From assembly GCA_019911805.1 (NCBI GenBank), contig JAIOJV010000078.1, forward strand, positions 1 to 42,817: 42,817 nucleotides of DNA, written 5' to 3'. The notes beneath the pieces are model-generated. The model saw nothing but the letters and a program-made list of their open reading frames with translations. It did no database searches and was not told the origin of the DNA. This DNA is from Gammaproteobacteria bacterium (lineage in GTDB: Bacteria; Pseudomonadota; Gammaproteobacteria; Thiohalobacterales; Thiohalobacteraceae). Position 1 is the stretch's first letter, and each line of letters starts with the position of its first letter. Both the position numbers and the translations under genes were made by a program. This document shows, in pieces, positions 16,863 through 27,079 of the stretch.

Positions 16863-17591
16863 TCAGTCATCCAGACCGAACTCGTGCTCCAGTTGCACAT
16901 CCAGATGCCGACCGCGGCGGAACCGGCGGTACAGATAGATGCCGAGCGCGCCGGAGACGAGGAACAGCACGATCCCCAGACCGAGGCGCCACAACGGATC
17001 GACACCGACACCGCTGCCGGCGAGCGCGAATACCAGCGTCTGCGGCACATAGCCGAGGGCGGAGCCGAGCACGAACGGCAGCACGCGCACCCGGGTGACG
17101 CCCGCGGCGAGGTTCGTGACCAGGTTGCTGCCGGCCGGCAGCAGCCGGATCAGCAACGTCATGCTGAAGGTGTGGTCGTGGATGAAGGCAGCGATATGAT
17201 GGATACGCCCGGAGAGGCGCGCGGGCAGCAGCCCCCGTCCGAACCAGCGGGCATAGTAGAGCGTCAGCATGCAGCCCGCCACCGTCGCCGTCACACCCAG
17301 CAGCGTGCCCAGCACGAGATCGAAGGCATAGCCTGCCAGAAAGCTGATCACCTGGCGTGGGATCCCGATGGCAATGGCGAACGCACCCATGGCGAGAAAC
17401 AACAGCTCGCCACTCAGACCGTGGCCGCGCACCTCGTGATCGATCCAGGCCTTGTCCAGCATCGAGGTCAGGTGCAACTTCTCGAACACGACCAGCACCG
17501 CTACGAGGCTGACGAGGAGTATCAGGCCGTTGAGGAAAATACGTAGCTTCGGGGTGGACATATGTGGCGGTCGGCTCAGCTCAGGATCCAT
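16863..17591 (-). CDS. TVP38/TMEM64 (VTT-domain, DedA-superfamily) membrane protein
   Basis: A 242-aa protein with an N-terminal transmembrane segment and the VTT core: GIPRQVISFLAGYAFD (re-entrant loop), LLIRLLPAGSNLVTNLAAGVTRV and FVLGSALGYVPQTLVFALAGSG, followed by a last membrane helix and a basic tail (RRFRRGRHL). Family members are proposed lipid transporters or scramblases; some DedA relatives recycle undecaprenyl phosphate. Located between a polyprenyl-phosphate-type family 2 glycosyltransferase and a family 39 transferase, it is a candidate flippase for their shared lipid-linked sugar (inference). The start may instead be the ATG at 17561. Confidence 0.88.
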   Translation of the reverse strand: MDPELSRPPHMSTPKLRIFLNGLILLVSLVAVLVVFEKLHLTSMLDKAWIDHEVRGHGLSGELLFLAMGAFAIAIGIPRQVISFLAGYAFDLVLGTLLGVTATVAGCMLTLYYARWFGRGLLPARLSGRIHHIAAFIHDHTFSMTLLIRLLPAGSNLVTNLAAGVTRVRVLPFVLGSALGYVPQTLVFALAGSGVGVDPLWRLGLGIVLFLVSGALGIYLYRRFRRGRHLDVQLEHEFGLDD

Positions 17592-17630
17592 CTATACATC
17601 TATCATCACTGCCGTCCCATAGCTTTTATT

Positions 17631-17784
17631 CTGAAAACTCATTTGCCACGGAAGCACACGGAAGAACACCGAAATGAAACCGCATTGCGAAGCCCTGTCT
17701 CCGTGCCTGGCAGGTGACGTAGGCGGTTGTGTAAGGCCGATGATCTTGTCCGTGTGTTTCCGTGGCAAATACGGTTTTTGGGTT
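17631..17784 (+). repeat. Family A palindromic element, copy A3
   Basis: Best-preserved plus-oriented copy, between the VTT and family 2 glycosyltransferase genes. Left arm TTGCCACGGAAGCACACGG (from 17644), right arm ending GTTTCCGTGGCAAATACGG. The interior shares CACCGAAATGAAAC and GTCCGTGT blocks with A2. Confidence 0.85.
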
Positions 17785-17826
17785 TATGAGACACCCGTGA
17801 TCCAGTATCGAACGATGCGCCGTGCG

Positions 17827-18549
17827 CTACTCGATCTCATGCACCACCGGCCGCTTGGCACGCCGCTGCAACCAGCTCACACCGAACAGGTCGACGATAC
17901 CGACCCACAGCCGGTTGTGCATGCCGTACTTGCTCACCCCGCGCTCGCGATGGCGGTGACGCACCTCGACGGAGCGCACCTGGCCACCGGCCCGCAGCAC
18001 CAATGCGGGCAGGAAGCGGTGCATGTGGTCGAAGTAGGGCAGGTCGAGAAACAACTCCCGCTCGAACACCTTCAGCCCACAGCCGGTGTCGGGCGTGGCA
18101 TCCTGCAGCAGGGTACGGCGCACGGCATTGGCGATCCGGGACGACACGCGCTTGAACCAGGTGTCGCGGCGGGTCCGGCGCCAGCCGGCGATCAGGCGCA
18201 GCTCGGGTGGACGGTCCGGCGCCTGCACCACCGCCATCAGGTCGGGGATGTCGGCCGGGTCGTTCTGGCCGTCACCGTCGAGCGTGGCGATCCAGGGTGC
18301 GCGCGCGGCCTGCACACCGCTGCGCACCGCCGTGCTCTGGCCGCAGCTCTGCGCATGGCGCAGCACACGCAGGCGCGGATGACGGGCGCGCGCGGCGCGC
18401 AGGACCACCGCAGTGTCGTCGCTGCTGCCGTCGTCGACGTAGATCACCTCGTAGTCGTAGCGCCCGTCCAGCGCCGCGTCGATCTCGGCCAGCAGCGGCA
18501 GGATGTTGTCCTGCTCGTTGCGAACCGGGACGACGACGGAAAGATCCAT
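17827..18549 (-). CDS. Family 2 glycosyltransferase, polyprenyl-phosphate sugar synthase type
   Basis: GT-A enzyme of 240 aa resembling dolichyl-phosphate mannose synthase and the catalytic half of ArnC/GtrB. It shows the start SVVVPVRNEQDNI, the nucleotide-binding VDDGSSDDT (38-46) and the metal-binding DGDGQND (91-97), then the GWRRTRRDTWFKRVSSRIAN amphipathic region and the HRHRERGVSKYG motif typical of this subfamily. Unlike ArnC or GtrB there are no C-terminal transmembrane helices, so it probably docks on the inner face of the membrane. It should transfer a sugar from a nucleotide to undecaprenyl phosphate for the family 39 enzyme downstream; the sugar is unknown. Confidence 0.9.
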   Translation of the reverse strand: MDLSVVVPVRNEQDNILPLLAEIDAALDGRYDYEVIYVDDGSSDDTAVVLRAARARHPRLRVLRHAQSCGQSTAVRSGVQAARAPWIATLDGDGQNDPADIPDLMAVVQAPDRPPELRLIAGWRRTRRDTWFKRVSSRIANAVRRTLLQDATPDTGCGLKVFERELFLDLPYFDHMHRFLPALVLRAGGQVRSVEVRHRHRERGVSKYGMHNRLWVGIVDLFGVSWLQRRAKRPVVHEIE

Positions 18550-18641
18550 AGTGATGTATCGCGTTGCAGACCAGCGGCAAAGACAGTTCGCCGCGAAGCC
18601 GCTATAGTTGACAATCTCACTCAGGAATCAGCGGCAGCGCA

Positions 18642-20720
<2,079 letters not shown>

Positions 20721-20893
20721 GCGCGACACCGGACCGTCACACGGGCCCATCGAACCCGCGTCGGCCGGCCCGTCGTTCCATTCCCTGCCCGCAATTGATT
20801 CTGTACGATAACGCCGGTACGCGACGGCGCGCCCTATGGCACCTGCGTGCCACACGATCATGACGGACCATACAATCAACCGGAGGGATTAAC

Positions 20894-21298
20894 ATGGGGA
20901 TGGTCAGCGAATTCAAACAGTTTGCCATGAAGGGCAATGTGGTCGACATGGCCGTCGGTATCATCATCGGTGCGGCCTTCGGCAAGATCGTCTCGTCGTT
21001 CGTCGGCGACGTCATCATGCCACCACTCGGACTGCTGATCGGCGGCGTGGACTTCACCGATCTGGCGGTCACGCTCAAGGCGGCGACGGACGGCGCAGCC
21101 GCCGTCACCCTCAACTACGGCACGTTCATCCAGACGGTATTCGACTTCGTCATCGTCGCCTTCGCCATCTTCATCGCCATCAAGGCGATGAACCGGCTCA
21201 AGCGCAAGGAAGAGGAAGCGCCCGCCACGCCGCCGGCACCGAGCAATGAAGAGGTGCTGCTGGCGGAGATCCGCGATCTCCTCAAGCAGAAGGGCTGA
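20894..21298 (+). CDS. mscL: Large-conductance mechanosensitive channel
   Basis: Homopentameric inner-membrane channel that opens under membrane tension to release solutes on osmotic downshock. The 134-aa protein has the amphipathic N-terminus ([20 protein letters not shown]), the pore-lining TM1 ([17 protein letters not shown]), the short periplasmic loop, TM2 ([19 protein letters not shown]) and the cytoplasmic helix bundle ([17 protein letters not shown]). Length equals the family norm (136 in E. coli). A strong ribosome-binding site (GGAGGG) sits 7 bp before the ATG. A TACAAT hexamer about 20 bp upstream of the ATG could be a -10 box, but no good -35 is seen. Confidence 0.97.
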   Translation: MGMVSEFKQFAMKGNVVDMAVGIIIGAAFGKIVSSFVGDVIMPPLGLLIGGVDFTDLAVTLKAATDGAAAVTLNYGTFIQTVFDFVIVAFAIFIAIKAMNRLKRKEEEAPATPPAPSNEEVLLAEIRDLLKQKG

Positions 21299-21347
21299 AC
21301 GGGACGGACCGGGGGGCGGATCGCACCCTGCCCCCGGCGCCCCCGGA

Positions 21348-21566
21348 TCAGGGCGCGGTGTCCTGCCCCTGCCGCCGGGCGGCGGACGCGTCCAGGACGC
21401 GCTGGACATCCCTGGCCTTCTCCACGGCCTGCACCTGTGTGCTGAATACAGAGCCGTCGTCCACACCGCTACCCTGCCGGGACGAGGTCTGGGGCTCGCC
21501 GTCCTGCCCGGAACATCCGCTCAGCAGCAGCGCGGCCAGTACCGACAAACATACCGTTCGTGTCAT
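21348..21566 (-). CDS. Small lipoprotein of unknown function (72 aa)
   Basis: Starts at ATG 21566 behind a strong AGGGGGTG ribosome-binding site; a longer in-frame reading to 21722 only enters intergenic repeat DNA. A type II signal peptide (MTRTVCLSVLAALLLSGC) has a clear LLSGC lipobox at residues 14-18, so the mature protein would be lipidated at C18 via Lgt and Lsp. The mature part is a short, charged, probably helical stretch (STQVQAVEKARDVQRVLDASAARR). Small lipoproteins of this layout are common in gammaproteobacteria without known function. It is convergent with mscL; a GC-rich inverted repeat without a U tract lies between them. Confidence 0.8.
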   Translation of the reverse strand: MTRTVCLSVLAALLLSGCSGQDGEPQTSSRQGSGVDDGSVFSTQVQAVEKARDVQRVLDASAARRQGQDTAP

Positions 21567-21692
21567 AACACCCCCTAGCTCGTGCGTGGTGGAGAATTGC
21601 GTGGTGGTGGGCCGCACCGAAGACGGCTCATGCAGTTTGAGCTTCCCCCCGAAAACCGCATCTGCCCGCTCCGCGCCTGCGAGGAAGCAGGC

Positions 21693-21771
21693 GTGTAGGG
21701 TGCGTCGGCGCCAGCGACGCACCGTGGCGTGAAACCCGGTGCGTCAGGCTGCGCCTCGACGCACCCAACGG
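21693..21771. repeat. Family G double palindrome, copy G3
   Basis: Two adjacent small hairpins, GGTGCGTCGGCGCCAGCGACGCACC and GGTGCGTCAGGCT..GCCTCGACGCACC, joined by a short linker. The same two-hairpin unit occurs at 31866-31942 and one half at 31391-31420. Confidence 0.8.
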
Positions 21772-21790
21772 ATGACTTTATTAGGGTTTT

Positions 21791-21845
21791 CGACAATGGG
21801 TCTTTTCCGTGTTCTTCCGTGTGCTTCCGTGGCCGAAACGCTTTT
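21791..21845. repeat. Half of a family A palindrome, A5
   Basis: Only the right arm is present (CCGTGTTCTTCCGTGTGCTTCC, 21808 onward, ending GTGGCC); its partner is missing and the position where it would lie holds family G copy G3. It resembles the right arm of copy A4, including the flanking GGGTCTTTTCC. Confidence 0.7.
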
Positions 21846-21883
21846 CAGTATAAGCACAGATACGGCCCCTGCAATGTGCCCGC

Positions 21884-23035
21884 TCAACCCGGGTTGCCGC
21901 GCAAGTCCCAGGCCGTATCCAGGCCGCGCAGGGTCTGCAGCGCCTGCGCCTCCAACTGGCGGATGCGTTCGCGGGTCACGCCCTGCTGACGCGCGATCTG
22001 TTCCAGGGTGCAGTCGTCGCGCAGGCCGATGCCGAAGCGCATGCGCAGGATATGGGCCTGGCGCTCGGGCAACTGGGTCAGCAGGGCCTGGATCGCGCGC
22101 TGCATACCCGCACGTTGTGCGTTGTGCTCGGGGCAGGTAGCGGGCGCGGCGACCAGCTGATCGACCATGGCGAGGCCGTCGGTGCCGCGCAGCGGCGCGT
22201 CCAGGGCGAGCGGTGCGGCCTGTGTCGCCATACCCCGGTGTACATCGGCGACGCTCACACCCAGCTGTGCGGCGATCTCGCGCTGGGCGACCGTATGGCC
22301 ACGCCGCGCGGCCAGCTGCTCGGCCGTGCGCGCGACCTCCCGCCCCTCCCAGTAGTGCGCCACGGACGGACGCACGGCCTGCCCCTGGCGCACGATGGCA
22401 TAGATCATCGCCCGCCGGATCCACCACAGGGCGTAGGTCGACAGACGCACACCGCGCGCCGGGTCGAAGCGCTCGATGGCACGCAACAGGCCGAGATTAC
22501 CCTCCTGCACCAGGTCCATATAGGCCAGTGGGCCGTTGCGATACTGTCGGGCGAGCGTGGCGACCAGGCGCTGATTGGCCTCCACCAGCCGGGTCGTCAG
22601 TGCCCGCATCGGTTCCAGCCCGCGACCGAACACGCGCGCCAGTCGCGCCTCAGCAGGACCCGCAGCGGCGAGGTGTACCTGCAGATCCGCCATGTATTCA
22701 GCCCGTAAGCGCAGCGGGCTCAGCGCGGTCCACAGCGGCTGTGGCGCGCACCCGCCCTCCCGCAACAGCATCAGGGCCTCGGCGAAGTGGATCGCGGGCG
22801 CGTTGGAGGACGCCGCCCAACGACCGAGCATGGCCGGATCATCGCGGCCACCCAGCCAGACGTCCAACCGTTCGGCGACCAGCGGCCACGCCGTCGGACA
22901 GGCGACGATGGCCTGACAGACGTGGCGCTGCACCCGGTCGATACGCCACACCCAGGCGAGTTGAACCGCGGCCGGAGGGACGGCGCAGGCGTAGATCCGG
23001 GAACGATACAGCTCGGCTGCATCCATGTGTTCCAT
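21884..23035 (-). CDS. Divergent sigma-70 family sigma factor
   Basis: RNA polymerase sigma subunit of 383 aa, RpoD/RpoS-like in regions 2-4 but unusual at the N-terminus. The ATG at 23035 is preferred because GGGAGAG lies about 10 bp upstream. Residues 1-140 are Trp/Ala-rich and lack a recognisable region 1.1 or the usual 1.2 sequence. Region 2 runs from about 147: core-binding DLVQEGNLGLLRAIERFDP (174-192) and the melting/-10 segment STYALWWIRRAMIYAI (199-214). Region 3 follows, and region 4.2 has a near-perfect helix-turn-helix TLEQIARQQGVTRERIRQLE (343-362). Relative to RpoD, the -10 residues Q437 and T440 are R208 and I211, while the -35-reading helix is conserved. It is divergent from a CI-like regulator; target promoters are unknown. 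Confidence 0.88.
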   Translation of the reverse strand: MEHMDAAELYRSRIYACAVPPAAVQLAWVWRIDRVQRHVCQAIVACPTAWPLVAERLDVWLGGRDDPAMLGRWAASSNAPAIHFAEALMLLREGGCAPQPLWTALSPLRLRAEYMADLQVHLAAAGPAEARLARVFGRGLEPMRALTTRLVEANQRLVATLARQYRNGPLAYMDLVQEGNLGLLRAIERFDPARGVRLSTYALWWIRRAMIYAIVRQGQAVRPSVAHYWEGREVARTAEQLAARRGHTVAQREIAAQLGVSVADVHRGMATQAAPLALDAPLRGTDGLAMVDQLVAAPATCPEHNAQRAGMQRAIQALLTQLPERQAHILRMRFGIGLRDDCTLEQIARQQGVTRERIRQLEAQALQTLRGLDTAWDLRGNPG

Positions 23036-23167
23036 CGGTGGCTTCTCTCCCATAAAAGTTCGGATGGTACTTCGCGGGGCTGGCCGGCAGACGCCCCGCA
23101 CACCTGCCACAGGTACATGGCGTTGCCTGACGTCTGCCGCGAGGCACTGTGGTATGCTTTTTTCAAC

Positions 23168-23228
23168 TTGTTGTTTTGACCCATTAAAAAATACACTACC
23201 TGTGTATCGGTGCACATGTTTTGTGTAT
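23168..23228 (+). promoter_or_regulatory. Candidate promoter and operator for the CI-like regulator
   Basis: An AT-rich divergent spacer. TTGTTG (23168-23173), 18 bp, then TACACT (23192-23197) could be a sigma-70-like promoter. Overlapping the -10 is the perfect inverted repeat ATACAC-N5-GTGTAT (23191-23207), and GTGTAT recurs at 23223-23228, 21 bp from the first copy, i.e. two helical turns. Autoregulation by the adjacent helix-turn-helix protein is inference. Confidence 0.45.
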
Positions 23229-23243
23229 GTCTAACACACGCGG

Positions 23244-23717
23244 ATGGTGGCGTCAAGAATGCGGGAGGAAAAGAACGCTGCGTTGTTGCGCCAGGTGCTG
23301 GATCGGCTCAAGACGCTCGAGGGGGTCCGCAACGACACCGACCTGGCCGAACCGCTGGGGACCAACAAGCGTAATGTCTCCGCCTGGAAGGAACGCGGCA
23401 CCCTGCCCTGGGAACGGCTGCACGCCTATTGTCTGCGCCGGCAGGTCTCGCTGGAATGGCTGATCAACGGCCGTGGCGCCGCCCAGGTGACTGCGCTGGT
23501 CGCCGAGCCGGGCAGCGTCTACCGACTGGAGACCGACCAGGATGTGATCTATCGCATCGCCGCCGACGTCCACCGCGCCCTCCAGCAGGAAGGCACCACC
23601 ATCAGTCCGGACAAGTTCGCCCAGATCGTGCGGCTGCTGCACCGCGACCTGCTGCAGGGCGGCGGGGACGCCGTGGCCTATGACAAAGTGCTGGCGGTCG
23701 TGAAGCTCGCAGGATAA
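23244..23717 (+). CDS. CI-repressor-like helix-turn-helix protein
   Basis: A 157-aa (or 152-aa from the ATG at 23259) DNA-binding protein. Residues about 20-75 match the phage CI repressor N-terminal type of helix-turn-helix: VRNDTDLAEPLGTNKRNVSAWKERGTLPWERLHAYC followed by SLEWLINGRG. The C-terminal part (YRIAADVHRALQQEGTTISPDKFAQIVRLLHRDLL) is helical and has no S24 peptidase, so it is not a LexA-type self-cleaving repressor; it may only dimerise. Such stand-alone proteins are found outside phages. It is divergent from the sigma factor with AT-rich dyads between them, and 189 bp upstream of the sulfatase. Neither start has a strong ribosome-binding site. Confidence 0.8.
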   Translation: MVASRMREEKNAALLRQVLDRLKTLEGVRNDTDLAEPLGTNKRNVSAWKERGTLPWERLHAYCLRRQVSLEWLINGRGAAQVTALVAEPGSVYRLETDQDVIYRIAADVHRALQQEGTTISPDKFAQIVRLLHRDLLQGGGDAVAYDKVLAVVKLAG

Positions 23718-23905
23718 AAGCATGCGAAGGACGCAGCCGGCGAGACCCGGCCCGCTGAATTTCAGACAGGGTCGACCGCGGTGCGGCATCGCTGCCGGCC
23801 GGTCCACCACCGACCGTCGCGACCGCGAGGCACGCCTGCCTCCGTTCCCTGGGCACACACCTTCCGCGGGCGCCGGCGACCCCTGACCATGTGAGGTACC
23901 TGTCC

Positions 23906-25816
23906 ATGTCCACTTTCTTCGAGCGTCGCTTCGGGGCAGTCTACCTCCTGACCGCTCTCTTCCTGGCCGTCGGCGCCCTCACCCGTATCACCCTGCTGCT
24001 GCAGTCGACCGACACCGGCCTGGGCGCCGCCACCGTCGCGGGCGCGTTCGCGATCGGTGCCGGTTTCGATCTCATCACCGCCGGCTATTTCACCCTCCCG
24101 CTGATTCTCTACCTGGCCCTGCTGCCGGAGCGGCTCCATCACAGCCGCGCACAGCGCACGCTGCTGCAGCTGGGTGTCTTCGCCACGCTCTACCTGCTGC
24201 TGTTCGTCGCGGTATCCGAATCGATCTTCTGGGATGAGTTCGAGAGCCGCTTCAACTTCATCGCCGTCGATTATCTCGTCTATACGACAGAGGTGATCGG
24301 TAATATCCGGGAGTCCTATCCCGTCGGCAGCCTGCTGACCGTTATCGGTGCCGCGGCACTGTCGGTCTTCCTGCTGCTGCGGCGCCTGATCCGTGTGGAC
24401 GGCGAGGCCGCCCCCCTGCGGCGGCGCCTGCGCGCGGCGGCCGCGCTGCTCGCCCTGCCGATCGTGTCGACGGTCGCCGTCGACAGTTCCTCGGCGAACT
24501 TCTCCACCAATCGCTATGCCAATGAGCTGGCCGGCAACGGCATCTACGACTTCTTCGCCGCCTTCCGCCAGAATACCATCGACTACACGCGCTTCTATGC
24601 CGTCGAGGATGAGGACCGCGTGTTCCGCCATCTGCGCACGCTGCTCGCCGAACCGGGCTCCCGCTACACCAGCGCAGACCCGCGCGATATCACCCGGCAC
24701 ATCGCGGGACGTGGGCCCGAGCAGCACCTGAACGTCGTGCTCATCACGGTGGAAAGCCTGAGCGCCGAATTTCTCGGCATCTTCGGCAGCGACCGACAGG
24801 CGACGCCGCACCTCGATGCCCTGGCGCGCGACAGCCTGCTGTTCACCCAGCTGTATGCCACCGGCACCCGTACCGACCGCGGCCTGGAGGCCATCACCCT
24901 GTCGGTGCCGCCCACGCCCGGCCGCTCCATCGTCAAACGGCCAGACAACGAGAACATGTTCTCGCTCGGCCGGGTATTCCAGGCACATGGCTATCGGACC
25001 GAGTTCCTCTACGGCGGCTACGGCTACTTCGACAACATGAATTACTTTTTTTCCCACAACGGCTTCGATGTCGTCGACCGCAACGACATCGCAGCGGAAG
25101 ACATCCATTTCGCCAATGTCTGGGGGGTCGCCGACGAGGATCTCTACACCAAGACGCTGGCCGAGATCGATCGCGCGCATGCCGACGGGCAGCCGTTCTT
25201 CGGCCTGGTGATGACGACCTCCAACCATCGCCCCTACACCTACCCCGAAGGCCGCATCGATATCCCGCCGCCGGGCAGACGTACCGGGGCGGTGAAATAC
25301 ACGGACTATGCCATCGGTGACTTCCTCGATCGTGCGCGCGGCAGACCCTGGTTCGACGACACCGTGTTCGTGATCGTCGCCGACCACTGCGCCAAGAGTG
25401 CCGGCCGTGATGCCCTGACCGCTGCCCGCTACCGGATCCCTCTGCTGGTATACGCGCCCCGCCACGTCACGCCCGGCCGCGTCGACCACCTGATGAGCCA
25501 GATCGATGTCGCGCCCACGTTGCTCGGCCTGCTGAACTTCAGCTACGACAGTCGCTTCTTCGGCCGCGACGTGCTGGCATCGCAGCAGGCAAACGCCGGC
25601 CGGGCGCTGCTGGGGAACTACCAGAAACTGGGTTACCTGAAGGATGGTGAACTGGCGGTGCTGGCGCCGCACCGGCTGACCGAGGCCTATCGGCTTGGCG
25701 ACGACGGCGCCCAGGAACTCGTGCAAACCACCGACCGGCATTTAGTGGAAGACGCCATCGCTTACTACGAAGGCGCCAGCCTGCTCTACCAGCGGGGGCT
25801 GAACCACTATCCCTGA
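23906..25816 (+). CDS. LTA-synthase / OpgB-type membrane sulfatase-fold phosphoglycerol transferase
   Basis: A 636-aa protein with about five N-terminal transmembrane helices (residues 1-200) and a periplasmic alkaline-phosphatase-superfamily domain (about 270-560). The domain shows LNVVLITVESLSAEFLGIFG (metal-binding Glu), the nucleophile region YATGTRTDRGLEAI with Thr, VMTTSNHRPYTYP and VIVADHCAKSAGR (metal-binding Asp/His). This order is that of LtaS, OpgB and related enzymes that move phosphoglycerol or phosphoethanolamine groups onto surface glycans. In a Gram-negative cell an OpgB-like role on periplasmic glucans is possible, but the substrate is not determined. The ATG at 23906 has GAGGT 8 bp upstream and is preferred over the GTG at 23891. 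Confidence 0.85.
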   Translation: MSTFFERRFGAVYLLTALFLAVGALTRITLLLQSTDTGLGAATVAGAFAIGAGFDLITAGYFTLPLILYLALLPERLHHSRAQRTLLQLGVFATLYLLLFVAVSESIFWDEFESRFNFIAVDYLVYTTEVIGNIRESYPVGSLLTVIGAAALSVFLLLRRLIRVDGEAAPLRRRLRAAAALLALPIVSTVAVDSSSANFSTNRYANELAGNGIYDFFAAFRQNTIDYTRFYAVEDEDRVFRHLRTLLAEPGSRYTSADPRDITRHIAGRGPEQHLNVVLITVESLSAEFLGIFGSDRQATPHLDALARDSLLFTQLYATGTRTDRGLEAITLSVPPTPGRSIVKRPDNENMFSLGRVFQAHGYRTEFLYGGYGYFDNMNYFFSHNGFDVVDRNDIAAEDIHFANVWGVADEDLYTKTLAEIDRAHADGQPFFGLVMTTSNHRPYTYPEGRIDIPPPGRRTGAVKYTDYAIGDFLDRARGRPWFDDTVFVIVADHCAKSAGRDALTAARYRIPLLVYAPRHVTPGRVDHLMSQIDVAPTLLGLLNFSYDSRFFGRDVLASQQANAGRALLGNYQKLGYLKDGELAVLAPHRLTEAYRLGDDGAQELVQTTDRHLVEDAIAYYEGASLLYQRGLNHYP

Positions 25817-25879
25817 GCGTATCCGAAGGCTCGGTAGCGGGTCGGGAAATCCCCGGAACGACCCGGGCAGATCGCGAGT

Positions 25880-25994
25880 CAGCCACGGAATCGCACGGGC
25901 GGGCCCCGGGTGCCGGCCCAGGCGCTATCGAGCCTTGGGACGATCGCTCACGGATACCGCGGCGTGCAGCCCCTTCCGTGTGCTTCCGTGGCCA
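25880..25994. repeat. Family A palindrome, decayed copy A6
   Basis: Left arm AGCCACGGAATCGCACGG (25881-25898) and right arm CTTCCGTGTGCTTCCGTGGC (about 25973-25992) around a GC-rich, unrelated interior. It lies between the convergent sulfatase and adenosine-kinase-like genes; no other feature is seen there. Confidence 0.65.
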
Positions 25995-26037
25995 GACTCC
26001 TTTCCCCTGGCTCGCACGCCGGCCTCCGGCCGGCCGG

Positions 26038-26976
26038 TCACCACCCCAGCGTGTGGCCGAAGCTCTCGCGATAGCGGTCGGCGAATTCGTCCCGGTCGAA
26101 GCGGTGGTTCTGGGTACCGTGCCGCTCGATCTTGAAGGCACCCATGAGCGCCGCGATCCGGCCGGTGACCTCCCAGTCGAAATCGTGCATCAGGCCATAC
26201 AGCAGGCCGGCGCGATAGGCGTCGCCGCAGCCGGTGGGGTCCAGCAACTCGTGGGCCGGCGCGGCCGGGATGTCGAGGCGCTTGTTGGGCAGATAGATCT
26301 CCGAGCCCTTGCCGCCACGGGTGACGATCAGACCGGCGACGCACTCGGCGATCTCGTGCGGCGAGAGACCGGTGCGGTCGCAGATCAACTGTGATTCGTA
26401 ATCGTTGACGCAGATGTAGGTCGCCTTGTCGATGAAGTCGCGCAACTCCTCGCCACCGAACAACGGCAGGCCCTGGCCCGGATCGAAGATGAAGGGGATG
26501 CCGGCCTCGGCGAACTCCGCCGCATGCTCGAGCATGGCGGTGCGGCCATCGGGCGAGACCATGCCGATGCTCACATCGGTGGCGTCCGCGACGTGATTGC
26601 GGTGCGCATGATCCATGGCGCCGGGATGGAAGGCGATGATCTGGTTGTCGTCGAGGTCGGTGGTGATGAAGGCCTGGGCCGTGTAGGTGCCTTCGACCAC
26701 GGTCACGTACCTGCGCGAGATGCCATGCCGGTCCAGCCATTCGGCATAGGGTACGAAATCCGTTCCGACCGTCCCCATCGGCAGCGGCTCGCCACCGAGC
26801 AGTTTGAGGTTATAGGCGATGTTGGCCGCGCAGCCACCGAACTCACGGCGCATGTCCGGCACGTGGAAGGCGACATTCAGGATGTGCACCTTGTCGGGCA
26901 GGATGTGGTTCTTGAAGCGGTCGCGGAACACCATGATGGTGTCGTAGGCGAAGGAACCACAGATCAGTGCGGACAT
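26038..26976 (-). CDS. PfkB-family kinase, probable adenosine kinase
   Basis: Ribokinase-family sugar/nucleoside kinase of 312 aa. The start at ATG 26976 is set by GGAGGGACG upstream; the longer frame begins inside a tract of CAAGA repeats. Features: N-terminal ICGSFAYDTIMVF, GGCAANIAYNLKLLGG (substrate glycines), and the C-terminal PfkB signature DPTGCGDAYRAGLLYGL with the catalytic Asp and anion-hole glycines. The FHPGAMDHAH and NDYESQLI segments and overall pattern resemble bacterial adenosine kinases, which would recycle adenosine to AMP, but carbohydrate specificity cannot be excluded from sequence alone. It stands alone, separated from dgkA by two repeats. Confidence 0.83.
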   Translation of the reverse strand: MSALICGSFAYDTIMVFRDRFKNHILPDKVHILNVAFHVPDMRREFGGCAANIAYNLKLLGGEPLPMGTVGTDFVPYAEWLDRHGISRRYVTVVEGTYTAQAFITTDLDDNQIIAFHPGAMDHAHRNHVADATDVSIGMVSPDGRTAMLEHAAEFAEAGIPFIFDPGQGLPLFGGEELRDFIDKATYICVNDYESQLICDRTGLSPHEIAECVAGLIVTRGGKGSEIYLPNKRLDIPAAPAHELLDPTGCGDAYRAGLLYGLMHDFDWEVTGRIAALMGAFKIERHGTQNHRFDRDEFADRYRESFGHTLGW

Positions 26977-27000
26977 ATCACGTCCCTCCGGGACAGTTGC

Positions 27001-27079
27001 GAGTGACAAGAGGCAAGAGACAAGAAGACAGACATCGGTTCATGGTGCTGCTTGTATCTTGCGTCTTGGTTCTTGTATG
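27001..27079. repeat. Family D palindrome, copy D2
   Basis: Arms of short CAAGA-type units: GACAAGAGGCAAGAGACAAG (27004-27023) against CTTGTATCTTGCGTCTTGG and TTCTTGTATGA (about 27052-27079). It abuts family A copy A4, and the upstream frame of the kinase would run into it. Confidence 0.7.

Larger units (their letters stand above)
21567..21883. other. Lipoprotein - sigma factor spacer (317 bp)
   Basis: Contains the leader of the lipoprotein gene, the family G double hairpin (21693-21771) and a half family A palindrome (21791-21845). No gene or RNA was seen in it. Confidence 0.6.

Noticed and set aside
14938-16938. Plus-strand frame of 666 codons opposite rlmI and the family 39 glycosyltransferase
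   Set aside because: Gln/Arg-rich translation without domains; the minus-strand genes have clear motifs and membrane segments.
21309-21337. GC-rich inverted repeat between mscL and the lipoprotein gene as a bidirectional terminator
   Set aside because: The stem is imperfect and no T tract follows on either strand; termination is possible but not supported.
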